The translations under genes were made by a program, and so were the position numbers. Shown here piece by piece: positions 9,667-18,600 of a stretch of DNA of 64,000 nt. This DNA comes from Streptomyces sp. WMMC500 (GTDB lineage Bacteria; Actinomycetota; Actinomycetes; Streptomycetales; Streptomycetaceae). The stretch's first letter is position 1. The number at the start of each line of letters is the position of its first letter. The stretch is taken from positions 1 through 64,000 of the forward strand of contig NZ_CP114905.1 in assembly GCF_027497195.1 (NCBI RefSeq). The letters are read 5' to 3'. The notes under the pieces are model-generated. The model made no database searches, was not told where the DNA came from, and saw only the letters and a list, made by a program, of their open reading frames with translations.

Positions 9667-11202
9667 GTGGCAACACAGAGCGCAAACTCTGCTGCCGGGC
9701 CCCACCCGGGAGCGGGCGGAGTGACGGAGGCCGACCCCAAGCGGTGGCTCATCCTCCTCGTCATCTGCGTCGCCCAGCTCATGGTGGTTCTCGACACGAC
9801 CATCATGAACCTCGCGCTGCCGTCGGCGCAGGAGGACCTGGAGTTCTCGATCGCGAACCGGCAGTGGGTCGTGACCGCGTACGCGCTGGCGTTCGGCAGC
9901 CTGCTGCTCTTCTGCGGCCGGCTGGTCCTCCTCTTCGGCCTCAAGCGGACCTTCATCGTCGGCCTGGTCGGCTTCGCCGGCGCCTCCGCCATCGGCGGCG
10001 CCGCGACGAGCTTCGAGATGCTGGTCGGCGCCCGCGTCGGCCAGGGCGTCTTCGCCGCCCTGCTGGCGCCGGCCACGCTGACGCTGCTGAGCACGACCTT
10101 CACCGACCCCAAGGAGAAGGGCAAGGCGTTCGGCGCCTTCGGCGCGGTCTCGGCCAGCGGCGCCGGCCTGGGCCTGATCATCGGCGGCGCGCTCACCTCC
10201 GGCCTCTCCTGGCGCTGGTGCATGTACGTGAACCTGCTCTTCGTCGCCGTCGCGCTGATCGGCACGGGGCTGCCGCTCGGCCGCAACGGCGGGTCCCGGG
10301 GTCCGCGTGTCCGGCTCGACATCCCGGGCGTCGTGCTGGTGTCGAGCGCGATGTTCTGCGTCGTCTACGGCTTCTCCAACGCCGCGAACGAGGACTGGAG
10401 CACCCCCGAGACCTGGGGCTTCCTCGTCGCCGGCGTCGCGCTGCTGATCACCTTCGCCGGCTGGCAGGCGCGCGCGGCGCACCCGCTGCTGCCGCCGCGC
10501 GTCGTCCTCGACCGCAACCGCGGCGGGGCGTACCTGACGATGCTGCTCATCGGCGGCGGCGCCTTCGGCTTCTTCCTCTTCGTCATCTACTACATGCAGA
10601 CCACGCTGGAATACTCGGCGCTCACCTCGGGCGTCGCGCTGCTGCCGATGGTCGTGTTCATCGCCGTGGCGGTGAACTTCGGCAACATCAAGATCATGCC
10701 GAAGTACGGCCCCAAGCCGCTGGTCATCGCGGGCATGGCGTTCAGCGCCGTCGGCACCGCCTGGCTGACCAACATGGAGGTCGACTCCTCCTACGTCTCC
10801 GCACTCCTCGGCCCGATCATGATCTTCGGCTTCGGCATGGGCTGCCTCTTCGCCGCGGCGCTGCAGACCGGCATCACCGGCGTACAGCCGCAGGACGCGG
10901 GCATCGCCTCGGCGAGCTACCAGGTCGGCCAGCAGCTCGGCGGCTCGATCGGCACCGCGCTGCTCAACACCATCGCGGCCAGCGCCGTCACCGACTACGT
11001 GACGGAACACGCCCAGGGGCCGCCGACCGAGGAACTCCTCCAACTCGCCGCGGTCGACAGCTACGTCACCGTGTTCTGGTGGTGCGCGGGCCTGTTCGCC
11101 GTGGGCGCCGTCGTCTGCGGCCTGCTGATCCGCTCCGGCCCGCTGCCCGCGCCCGCGTACGGGGCGCAGCCCGCGGACGAGACGGACAAGGCGAACTCCT
11201 GA
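9667..11202 (+). CDS. DHA2-family MFS drug exporter
   Basis: 511 residues from a GTG at 9667, chosen because AAGGAG lies six bases upstream; an ATG at 9637 is also in frame. It has the 14-helix EmrB/QacA pattern: motif VLDTTIMNLALPS in helix 1, QWVVTAYALAFG in helix 2, and repeated hydrophobic segments to the end, with a short polar C-terminus. Such proton antiporters export toxic small molecules, often the product of an adjacent cluster. It is transcribed toward the acyl-CoA ligase and is the left-most intact gene likely to belong to the cluster. Confidence 0.88.
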   Translation: MATQSANSAAGPHPGAGGVTEADPKRWLILLVICVAQLMVVLDTTIMNLALPSAQEDLEFSIANRQWVVTAYALAFGSLLLFCGRLVLLFGLKRTFIVGLVGFAGASAIGGAATSFEMLVGARVGQGVFAALLAPATLTLLSTTFTDPKEKGKAFGAFGAVSASGAGLGLIIGGALTSGLSWRWCMYVNLLFVAVALIGTGLPLGRNGGSRGPRVRLDIPGVVLVSSAMFCVVYGFSNAANEDWSTPETWGFLVAGVALLITFAGWQARAAHPLLPPRVVLDRNRGGAYLTMLLIGGGAFGFFLFVIYYMQTTLEYSALTSGVALLPMVVFIAVAVNFGNIKIMPKYGPKPLVIAGMAFSAVGTAWLTNMEVDSSYVSALLGPIMIFGFGMGCLFAAALQTGITGVQPQDAGIASASYQVGQQLGGSIGTALLNTIAASAVTDYVTEHAQGPPTEELLQLAAVDSYVTVFWWCAGLFAVGAVVCGLLIRSGPLPAPAYGAQPADETDKANS

Positions 11203-11446
11203 CCCGACGGCAGGCAGCGACGCCACGTCGACGCGCCACCCGGCCAGGCCGCGTATCCGGGCGGACGGTTGCCCCCCACCGCCCGGCCGACGGCACTGAC
11301 CTGGGCCGGGGCTCCGGAGGCCAAGTGAACGCCAAGTCGTTGGTATGCGGTGGCCAAGTGGGGTGCCGGATGCTGGACGGGCGTCTGGGGACGGCACATT
11401 CACCGTTGTGGTTCGCGCAACGGCGCTGGTTGGGCTGGGGGGCCTT

Positions 11447-13056
11447 GTGAGCCGGAATCCGATGCACGAACGCGGTCTGTATCTGGGGGTGCTTGCGCAG
11501 CGTGCTGCTGTCAGGCATGGGTCGGTGCTGCTGACTCTGGATCATGATCTGGATGTGTTGCCGGAGGCGGGTCGTCGGATCACGGTCAACGAGTTGGCGC
11601 ATCACGTCGTGGATCTGGCGGGTCGGCTGGCGGCGGCGGGGGTGCGGGCCGGGGATCATCTGGTGGTCTACAAGCGGCCGAACTTCGATTCGTGGTTGCT
11701 GGGGACGGCTGCGGCCCGGGTGGGTGCGGTGCGGTGATGCTGTCGCCGGCGTTGGATGCGCCGACGGTGGCGGCGCTGATGCGGCGTTTGGGCCGGCCTC
11801 ATCTGCTGACGGATGCGGCGAAGCCGGGCCTGCTGGCGGGTGAGGATCCGGCGGTGCCGGCGGATCGGGTGATCACGGTGGCGGAGCCGGGCGACTCCGG
11901 TGCCGGCATGTCTGCCGGTGCTGGTGCCGGCGGTGGTGTGGTGTCGTTGGCGGATCTGGTGGGTTCGCCGGGTGTGAAGCCCGTGTTCGCGGGGTTGGAC
12001 GAGCCGGCGATGATCACGCATACGTCGGGGACGACGGGGCTGCCGAAGCTGGTGGTGCATACGGCGCGGACGATGCGGACGCGGTTGCGTCCGCAGTTGT
12101 TCATGCTGGGGGTGATGCCGCGGCGGGAGTCGGTGGCGATCAGTATCCCGTTCGTGCATTCGCGGTTGTTCGCGGCGATGGCGCTGGTGCTGATGAAGGG
12201 CATGCCGACGATCCTGGTGAACAGGCATGATCCGCAGGACGTGGCGCAGTTCTTCGTCAAGAACCGCCCCGGTCTGATCGAGGCGCTGCCCCACTCGTTC
12301 CTGGCGTGGGAGGGGCTGGTCAACGACCCGCGGAAGCCTTTTGCGTCGGTGAAGTACTTCTCCTCCACTTTCGATGCGATCCACCCGCGTACGGTGCGGC
12401 GGCTGCTGGACTCCTCGCGGCGGCGTGCGCCGCAGTTCTTCCAGATCTACGGGCAGTCGGAGGTGGGTCCGGCGGTGGGCCGGCCGTACTACCGCCGGCA
12501 TGCGCGGGAGATGGACGGCAGGTGTGTGGGTTTCGCGTTGCCGGGCAGCGCGAAGGTGCGGGTCGTCTCCCAGAACGGGCAGCAGGTCTCCGAGAGCAAT
12601 CCGGGGTTCATCGAGGTCCGGTGGGACGGTATCGCCAAGGCGTACCACGGTGAGCAGGACCGTTACGACGAGAACGTGCACGACGGCTGGTGGCGTACCG
12701 GCGATGTCGGCTACCGCACCCGTAAGGGCTGTCTGCACATGCTGGACCGGGAGATCGACACCATTCCGGGTGTCGGTTCCAGTCTGGAGATCGAGGACAC
12801 CGTCCTGGACCGTCTGGAGGAGCTGGTCGAGCTGGTCGTCGTTCAGGGTCCGGACGCCAGCGCGGTGCCGATCGTGTGCACCCGTGAGGACAAGCCGATC
12901 GACACCGGCCGCTGGCGGCAGGCCACGGGTGACTGGCCCCAGCTCGCCGAGCCCGTCCAGATCCCCATGGCCGAACTCCCGCGCACCGCCACCCTCAAGA
13001 CCCGCCGCGTCGAACTGTCCCGCATCCTCCACGACAAACTCCAAGAACAACCCTGA
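11447..13056 (+). pseudogene. AMP-forming acyl-CoA ligase with a frameshift
   Basis: About 535 residues if repaired. The N-terminal part (GTG at 11447) stops at a TGA at 11735-11737. Removing one base before GGTGATGCTG joins it to the remaining 440 residues, so one C appears to be missing within GCGGTGCGGTGATG (the family reads AVPVML). All later motifs are intact: TSGTTGLPK, YGQSEVG, the GWWRTGD motif, and a C-terminal catalytic Lys in ATLKTRR. The enzyme would activate a carboxylic acid as adenylate and thioester. The small protein at 13108 follows 52 bases on, suggesting one operon. It could be a sequencing error, since every other motif is preserved. Confidence 0.8.
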
Positions 13057-13107
13057 GAGGACGCCGCCGACATCCGGCGGCGCGCACGTTTACCAAGGAG
13101 ATTCGCG

Positions 13108-13413
13108 ATGAGCGTCCGCATGTTCCGCGCCAAGATCAAGGAAGACAAGGTCGAGACCGCGGAGAAGGCCGCGAAGGAGCTGTTCGCGGCGATCGAGGAG
13201 GCCAAGCCCGAGGGCGTGCGCTACTCCTGGTGCGAGCTCCCGGACGGGCAGACCTTCGTCCTGGTCGTGGATCTTGAGGACGACGAGAAGAACCCGCTCC
13301 TCACCATGCCCGCCTTCCAGGAGACGATGAACGGCCTGAAGAACGAGTGGCTCTCGGAGCCGCTGGCCGTCGAGATGATGACGTCCGTCGGCACCTACCG
13401 CCTCTTCTACTGA
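13108..13413 (+). CDS. Small ABM-like / alpha-beta barrel protein
   Basis: 101 residues from an ATG behind AAGGAG. Alternating beta and helix segments (MSVRMFRAKIKEDKVETAEKA, YSWCELPDGQTFVLVVDL, PAFQETMNGLKNEW) and the length fit a dimeric alpha-beta barrel of the antibiotic biosynthesis monooxygenase or stress-barrel type. Such proteins act as cofactor-free oxygenases or cyclases on quinol-like substrates, but no catalytic residue is certain here. It probably shares an operon with the ligase upstream. A hairpin (ACCCCGCCG/CGGCGGGGT) lies directly after the stop. Confidence 0.6.
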   Translation: MSVRMFRAKIKEDKVETAEKAAKELFAAIEEAKPEGVRYSWCELPDGQTFVLVVDLEDDEKNPLLTMPAFQETMNGLKNEWLSEPLAVEMMTSVGTYRLFY

Positions 13414-13544
13414 GGCGCCCACCCCGCCGCCGCGCGCCGGCGGGGTCCGCTCATCTCGCCGCGCGCCGGTGCGCGCGGACGGCGTGTGCGAGCTCACCTT
13501 TCCGTGACCGTGGTTCCGGGGACGGGCGAGAGCCATCGGCCGTG

Positions 13545-13589
13545 AGTTGTCCGGTCACCGCTCCCGCGCGGGGCGGTGACCGGACAACT
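13545..13589 (+). terminator. Strong terminator hairpin
   Basis: A 17-bp perfect stem (AGTTGTCCGGTCACCGC and its complement) with an 11-base loop, about 130 bases after the ABM-like gene. Nothing else is seen between 13414 and 13690. Confidence 0.7.
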
Positions 13590-13689
13590 GGACGCCCGTC
13601 GGCAGAGAAGGCCCCTCTCAGGCGCGTAGCCGAGGCTCATTGCGTCGGCCGGGTCTGTTTCGACATGCCCCGGACGGTGGTGGCGAGGA

Positions 13690-14118
13690 GCTTCTCTCTA
13701 CGCGCGTCTTGTCGGCATCAAGCAGCTCTGTGGCAGCGCCGACATCATGGCGGCGAAGTGCTTCAGCACCACGGCCGCCATCGCCGACGTCACCGACGGC
13801 GCCCCGAAGCGGATCGTCGAGGGTCTCGCGTCGAACGTGAACAACGCCGAGGTCGTCGGCCCGAACGCGATGGAGTACGTCGACGGCAAGCTGCACGTGC
13901 GGGAGGCCGGCCACGGCATCGGCATGCCCGACTGGCTGCCCCGGGACCTGAGCCGCACCCTCAAGAGCCAGTACGGCCGGGTGCTGCAGATCACGGGGGA
14001 CAAGGTCAGGGCCATCGCCAGCCCCGGCGCCGCCGGCTACCAGTGGATGCTCACCCAGGGGTTCGTCCGCCCGAGGGCGACACGGGCATTCCCGGGCGGC
14101 CTCGGCGACGGCCGTTGA
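13690..14118 (+). pseudogene. Fragment of a ScyD/ScyE-like beta-propeller protein
   Basis: The frame encodes LVGIKQLCGSADIMAAKCFSTTAAIADVTDG, then GPNAMEY, HVREAGHG, LKSQYGRVLQITG and ASPGAAGYQW. This is the pattern of an internal section of secreted ScyD/ScyE-family propellers (VGPNAL, QYGRL, YDYEW in relatives). No signal peptide, start or ribosome site is present, and the end after about residue 105 is out of register. It points toward the intact family member at 14351-15487 on the other strand, so two paralogues once stood here. Confidence 0.5.
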
Positions 14119-14138
14119 GGGGCCGAAAAAACGAAAAG

Positions 14139-14176
14139 GGCCGGGCAGGGCGCGGTGCTGCGCGCCCTGCCCGGCC
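14139..14176. terminator. Bidirectional terminator hairpin
   Basis: Perfect 16-bp stem GGCCGGGCAGGGCGCG / CGCGCCCTGCCCGGCC with a 6-base loop, preceded by an A-rich run, lying between convergent units. Confidence 0.7.
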
Positions 14177-14231
14177 GTCTCAACGGGGCAGCGGGGCAGC
14201 GGGCCGGTGCCCGCCGCCCGCGAACGGGGGT

Positions 14232-14350
14232 TCAGTCCTTGGCCTCGCCCCTGGTGTATCGCTGCACGTGCTCGTGGGCGAGGTCGCCGAACCGCGTGCC
14301 GAACTCCATGGACCGCTCGACGGTACCGTCGGGGGTTATGCCGCGCGGGA
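14232..14350 (-). pseudogene. C-terminal scrap of a vanadium haloperoxidase
   Basis: The minus strand reads RGITPDG then TVERSMEFGTRFGDLAHEHVQRYTRGEAKD and stop. This equals the last 31 residues of the VHPOs at 53796, 55576 and 62218 (RSMAFGEQFGDLSHDFIQRHVKG). A deletion joins ITP directly to TVERS, removing the segment with the axial vanadate His. The scrap abuts the stop of the ScyD-like gene at 14351. It is clearly non-functional and marks a former fourth or fifth VHPO gene. Confidence 0.8.
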
Positions 14351-15487
14351 TCAGCCAAGCCCGCGGATGCGCAGGAGCTCGCCACCGTTCGGTTCGTTGG
14401 TCCTGTTGGTGAGGTAGACGTCGCCGTTGGGCACCACCTCGACGCCACCGGGGTGCACCAGACCATCCCGGGCCAGCACGGTGTGGTCGCCGTTCCGCTC
14501 GATGCGCACCAGCCGGCCGGTGCGGTCGGGGGAGGCGAGGCTCTTCTCGGCCATCTCCAGCACCAGCACCCGGCCCTTGCGGTCGATGGCCAGGTCGATG
14601 ACATTGGTGAAGCCGGCCGAGACCAGCTGCCTTTCCTGCCCGGGCGCATACCGCCACACCCTGGCGCCGCCGATCGGGAACGGGAAGCCGGTCAGCTCGC
14701 CGACGTAGTAGGAGCCGTCCCGGCCGCGCGCAATGGCGGTCGGCGCGGGGTCGACCGTCGTGTCCCCTGCTCCCGGTATCCGCGGCGGCACATCGAACAC
14801 GCTGGTCCTGCCGCTGTGGTCGACGTGCATGATGTCGTCCGCGGCGGTGTCCGCGATGGTGCTCCCGGTGGCATCTGTGACCATGCCGTAGGGGTTGGAC
14901 TCGACCACGACGCCGTCCGGGTCGTGCTCCTCTTCGTAGGCCAGCAGGTCGGCGAGCAGGATGATCTCGTCGTCCTCGGTGATGCGGACGATCGTGCCGA
15001 GCGGCATCGCATCAGGACCGAAGCTGGCCCGGTCCGCGCTCGTGACCGTGTAGCTGAGCCCGATCGAGGCGCGGAAGTCATCGGGCGAGCCGCTGCCGGC
15101 CAGCGGGTTCACCTCGGTGATGCCCATCGCCTCCGGGCCCCGCGCCTGCGAGTGCACGGTCATCGCCGGCAATCCGGTCACGATGCGCTTGCCGCGCGCG
15201 TCTCGCGGTTTGTAGGTGAAGATCGCGCCGGTTCTGTTGAAGCAGTACGCGGGGGGCTCTCCGCATGTCTCCCCGGCCTCGGCGACGAACAGACGGTGCG
15301 CCTTCCAGTCCCAAGTGACCTTGCGTGGGCTGTCCAGACCAGTGGCCAGGGTTTCGATGGTGGCGCGTTTATCGGGTTTCGCGGGGGCGGGCTGGCCGCT
15401 CTGCGCGCTCGGCAGGGCGAAGGCGAGGACGCCGAGGGTTGCCGTCGGTATCGTGAGGAACCTGAGGCTACGGTGCAATGACTGCAT
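14351..15487 (-). CDS. Secreted ScyD/ScyE-family beta-propeller protein
   Basis: 378 residues from the ATG at 15487 behind GGAG; the frame extends upstream but without a ribosome site. Residues 1-35 are an export signal (basic start, hydrophobic TATLGVLAFALPSA). The mature part repeats propeller strands such as GLDSPRKVTWD, RLFVAEAG, GAIFTY, GPEAMGITEV, GYVTD-like and LVRIERNGDHTVLA, typical of the ScyD/ScyE family of secreted proteins of mostly unknown function. The C-terminus is cut short by the adjoining VHPO scrap, so the last blade may be missing. A role in the cluster is possible but unproven. Confidence 0.65.
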   Translation of the reverse strand: MQSLHRSLRFLTIPTATLGVLAFALPSAQSGQPAPAKPDKRATIETLATGLDSPRKVTWDWKAHRLFVAEAGETCGEPPAYCFNRTGAIFTYKPRDARGKRIVTGLPAMTVHSQARGPEAMGITEVNPLAGSGSPDDFRASIGLSYTVTSADRASFGPDAMPLGTIVRITEDDEIILLADLLAYEEEHDPDGVVVESNPYGMVTDATGSTIADTAADDIMHVDHSGRTSVFDVPPRIPGAGDTTVDPAPTAIARGRDGSYYVGELTGFPFPIGGARVWRYAPGQERQLVSAGFTNVIDLAIDRKGRVLVLEMAEKSLASPDRTGRLVRIERNGDHTVLARDGLVHPGGVEVVPNGDVYLTNRTNEPNGGELLRIRGLG

Positions 15488-15804
15488 TGTTCGTCTCCTG
15501 GACAAAGGGCTCGTTCGTACGCAGCCTGCATCTGGCCAGACTCAGGCTGAGGATGGCTGGACGAGGCTTGCGATCGGGGCGCGTTGATGCGTCTCTGAAT
15601 GCTGTCCGTCATGGCGGTCAGGGCAGGAGGTGCTGCTCGGAGGTGCCCCGTAGGTGTGCGAGAACTGCGGCGTGGCCGGAGGGCCAGACGCCGTCTACGA
15701 GCTCGTCGCCGACCCGGCGGACAGAGGTGACGGAGCCGAGTCCTTCAGGGCCGGGTGGGTGTCTTTCCTTGTCCTTGACGAAGGATGCATGCATCGCACG
15801 CCCA

Positions 15805-15832
15805 GGCGGGGTCCCGTGGGGTGGACCCCGCC
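15805..15832 (-). terminator. Terminator after the cis-prenyl synthase
   Basis: 10-bp stem GGCGGGGTCC / GGACCCCGCC with an 8-base loop, 50 bases beyond the stop of the minus-strand gene at 15883. The rest of 15488-15882 shows no gene. Confidence 0.6.
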
Positions 15833-15882
15833 GCAGAGGCCGGGATCGGCCGCCTTCTCGTCTATGCGTTGTCCGACGGCGG

Positions 15883-16536
15883 TTATGCCGGGTAGTTCCC
15901 GTAGCGCCGTTCCCGCCGCCGGAGGTCCTGCATCCCGGCGTCGAACTCCGCTCGCGTGATGTCCGGGAACAGCACGGGTGAGAAGTGCCATTCGGCGTAC
16001 GGGGACATCAGCGGGAAGAAGGACGAAATCCGGATCGCGCCGCCCGTGCGGATGACGTAGTCGACATTCTGCGGGACGTAGGCGTTCTCGGCCAGGATCT
16101 CCTCGGTCATCTCGGGGATCTTGCCGTTGAGCCTGTTGAAGATCTGGACGACCTCCTCGGAGAGGGACATGCCCATGATGTAGTGCAGGGTGAAGTCCGC
16201 CTCCTTGTTCGACTTGTCCCGCAGCTCCTCCAGCTCGATGAGGTACTGCTGGGGAACCAGGTGGAGCGATCCGGAGAAGTCGAAGTTGAGGTCTTCGTGG
16301 ACGCGCCTCACTATGTCGTTGAACGCGACCAGGAACGTCGTCACCGCAGGCTCGGGGCGGCTGAAGTTCGCGGCCGATGAGGTCGTGATGTACAGGGTCT
16401 TGATGCCGTCTTCCCTGGCCCAGCCCATGAACTCGATCAGCTTGTCCGCCATCGCCTTGTAGCCGCCGTCGAGTGAGACGCCGTTGGCCTTGGACCAGCG
16501 GCGCATTCCGTCCGGCAGCAGCATCAAATTGGTCAC
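15883..16536 (-). CDS. Short cis-prenyl diphosphate synthase (UppS superfamily, CLDS/Mcl22-like)
   Basis: 217 residues from a GTG behind AAGGAG at ideal spacing. LLPDGMRRW at residues 6-14 is the family pyrophosphate-binding motif with Asp9, but the usual DGNGRW is altered. The length is about 30 residues shorter than undecaprenyl diphosphate synthases, and the C-terminal RIS...Y/WPD region is changed ([26 protein letters not shown]). Short divergent enzymes of this type in Streptomyces include cyclolavandulyl and isosesquilavandulyl diphosphate synthases, which join C5 or larger units head-to-middle. Its neighbours are an ABBA prenyltransferase and IPP isomerase. An irregular prenyl donor is therefore the best guess; a housekeeping role is unlikely. 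Confidence 0.75.
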   Translation of the reverse strand: MTNLMLLPDGMRRWSKANGVSLDGGYKAMADKLIEFMGWAREDGIKTLYITTSSAANFSRPEPAVTTFLVAFNDIVRRVHEDLNFDFSGSLHLVPQQYLIELEELRDKSNKEADFTLHYIMGMSLSEEVVQIFNRLNGKIPEMTEEILAENAYVPQNVDYVIRTGGAIRISSFFPLMSPYAEWHFSPVLFPDITRAEFDAGMQDLRRRERRYGNYPA

Positions 16537-16598
16537 CGTTATCTCCTTGGGTTGCCTGATCCATTGTTTCGGAGGTGTTCGTGCTCTCGTGACCGCGG

Positions 16599-17055
16599 TC
16601 AGTCCTCGACGTCGCCTTCGACGTGTCGCTGCACGAACTCGTAGGCCATGCCGCCGAACTGCATGCCGAACTCCACGGACCTTTCGGCCGTCTTCGTGAA
16701 GTTCACGCCGGCCCATACCCGGCTCATCGCGGCGTCCCGGACGAAGTCGGTCCAGGTGGCGTGGTCCAGCTCGGTGTCGGCGGCGGGGACCAGCCAGGGC
16801 TCCGTCGCCCCCTTGCCGGGGCCGCCCCACGCGCGCACCTTCTGCCTGCCGTACACGTGTCTGATCGCGCAGAACGGCCGGACGGCGTCACACTCGTGCT
16901 TGAAGTGCCAGGCGGCGATGAGGTTGTCGAGCTGCGCCACCGAACTCGTCGTGTACAGCCGCACCCAGCCGTCGAGGTCCAGGTCGTGGGCCATTGCCGC
17001 GGCCCTCGTCGCCAGGAGGACGCCCAGGTGGTTGTTGCTGAAGAACTCCCGTTGT
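16599..17055 (-). pseudogene. Truncated vanadium haloperoxidase remnant
   Basis: The frame reads [58 protein letters not shown] and then jumps to [16 protein letters not shown] and the C-terminus VEGDVED. Compared with the VHPO at 55576, the N-terminal 60 per cent is absent, and an internal deletion removed the phosphate-loop motif equivalent to HPEYPSxxT. The axial His position (GAHF or GVHF in the full genes) is Asn (GVNF). So both vanadate-binding elements are lost. It sits between the cis-prenyl synthase and the prenyltransferase, mirroring the prenyltransferase-VHPO order at 57 kb. Confidence 0.85.
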
Positions 17056-17077
17056 GCCGGCTACGCGGCAAGAAGCA

Positions 17078-17995
17078 CTACGTCCGGTCTTTGAACGTCT
17101 CCATCAACTTGATGCCTACGTGCCCGGCCGAGATCTGGTAGTACGTAGAGACGTCGATGAATTCCCCGTCAGGGAACCATTTGACACCGAAGAGGTTCAT
17201 AAGCTCGCCGGGGTACGCGTACGGGGCGGAGGTCGCGAACCGCGCGATGTGCGGCTCTATGGGAGCGGGTACCGCCGCCGGATCCACCCTCTTGCCCGGC
17301 GGCCGGGCGACGGCGACCCGCACGATCGTCGAGGACTCCCAGCTGAAGGTGATATTGCACCGCATCGAGCCGCTGACGAACTTCAGCATGTCGTCGTCCG
17401 GCTCGTGCAGCCCGACCTCGCGCAGCAGGGACCGGTACGCGCTCGGTTCCGGAACTCCGTCGGGGGTGAACTGGAAGTACAGGTTCATCGTCTTGCGCTT
17501 GTAGTCGACCCCGACCATCGCCACCTCGTCCAGGCCGCAGCGGGCGAAGAGGTCGGCGTTTTCGGCCACGGCTGGGGCCACGGACGGGATCTCGGCCAGC
17601 TTTGCCACCGGCTGCAGGTCCCCCGGGAAGTGCGCGTAGAGCTTCTTGAAGCCGCCGGTGACTCCGGCGTCGACGAAGTGCTCCCTGATCGCCCATCGTC
17701 CCTGCAGGTCCGAGAGCAGAGAGCCGATGGGGTGGTCTGTCTCGGTGACGAAGCCGTGCTTCAGGGCGTGGGGGTAGGGGTCACCGAGCCCCGGAGATGC
17801 GGTGAAGCTGTAGTCGAGTTCTCCCGCGTGCCGCCCGCCGGTCTGCAGACTGAAGACCACCAGAGCGTCCTCGATCGACCCTCCGAATACGGACAGAATC
17901 GGCCAGACGTTGTCACGGGAGCAGGGTGCACCCACTATCCGAGCCGACTCTTCGATGGCCGAATAAACTCTCTCAAGCTCAGCAGTTCCGGGCAT
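17078..17995 (-). CDS. ABBA aromatic prenyltransferase 1 (NphB/CloQ family)
   Basis: 305 residues, the normal length for soluble ABBA enzymes, which prenylate phenols, naphthols or phenazines without an Asp-rich motif. Family marks: SRDNVWPILSVFG near residue 26, HAGELDYSFT, a GVTGGFKKLYAHFPGD strand, and GVDYKRKTMNLYF near residue 163, supplying Lys/Arg/Tyr for the diphosphate. It resembles the enzyme at 57009 more than that at 58206. It is the first gene after the promoter at 18190-18218, with a leader of about 190 bases, and leads into the VHPO remnant and cis-prenyl synthase on the same strand. Confidence 0.92.
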   Translation of the reverse strand: MPGTAELERVYSAIEESARIVGAPCSRDNVWPILSVFGGSIEDALVVFSLQTGGRHAGELDYSFTASPGLGDPYPHALKHGFVTETDHPIGSLLSDLQGRWAIREHFVDAGVTGGFKKLYAHFPGDLQPVAKLAEIPSVAPAVAENADLFARCGLDEVAMVGVDYKRKTMNLYFQFTPDGVPEPSAYRSLLREVGLHEPDDDMLKFVSGSMRCNITFSWESSTIVRVAVARPPGKRVDPAAVPAPIEPHIARFATSAPYAYPGELMNLFGVKWFPDGEFIDVSTYYQISAGHVGIKLMETFKDRT

Positions 17996-18189
17996 ACGCT
18001 ACTCCAAGCGGTAAAGGTGAGTGTGGGCCTCAACAGGGAATCCGGAATTTCGGATTCGGGGCGCCCGCAGAGCTCTGCGGCGGAGCGTGCGACGGTTGAC
18101 GTCGAGAAACGTGGGGCGCAGGCAACCGACGCCGCGTCGGTGCCGAGATGAGTCTACGCAAGAAGGCGGACTCCAGCGATACAATCCTA

Positions 18190-18218
18190 TTTATAGGTTC
18201 TTCGGTCCCGGTCGTCAA
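18190..18218 (-). promoter_or_regulatory. Sigma-70-type promoter with CTATAAATAG box (for the prenyltransferase)
   Basis: On the minus strand, TTGACG (18218-18213) and TATAAA (18195-18190) are 17 bases apart. The -10 lies in CCTATAAATAGG, a near-palindrome. The same arrangement recurs at 19516-19545. Nothing of this AT content occurs elsewhere nearby. Confidence 0.75.
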
Positions 18219-18263
18219 GCCCTCCGCCGCCTGTCATCGTGCGCGTGGTACCGGTCCGTTGGG

Positions 18264-18540
18264 TCATCCCTCCTTGGTCGCGCACAGGATGGCCGGATCC
18301 GGAATGACATCCTTCGGTATCTCGGCGGTGTCCTTTTTTATCGCCTTGGTCACCTTGAAGCCGTATTCCTCCGGCCCGTGGCCCATTTTCATCACCCTGT
18401 GAATTTGTCGCGGCCCTCGTAGGTCGACATCTTCTGCGGCCCGCCCTGGCCCATGGTGCAGCCGATGAAGAAGGCCGGGAAGAAGTCGACGTTGCAGTTG
18501 TCGGCGTCCGTGAGGTCCTCGGGGTAAACCGGCACCATGA
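18264..18540 (-). pseudogene. C-terminal fragment of a PhzM-like O-methyltransferase
   Basis: Two frames give MVPVYPEDLTDADNCNVDFFPAFFIGC, then MGQGGPQKMST, and after a frameshift EEYGFKVTKAIKKD ... LCATKEG and stop. This matches the last 90 residues of the intact methyltransferase at 52535 (VPVFPEN, DFFPSFFIGCAMGQGG, ECGFTVTKAVAED, LSATKRAG). The first 265 residues are missing. It lies between the prenyltransferase promoter and IPP isomerase. Confidence 0.85.
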
Positions 18541-18600
18541 GCGGGCCAGCCGGTGCGAGAACCGAGGTGCCCTCGTCACCAGCCGTGGAACCGGGTTTCG

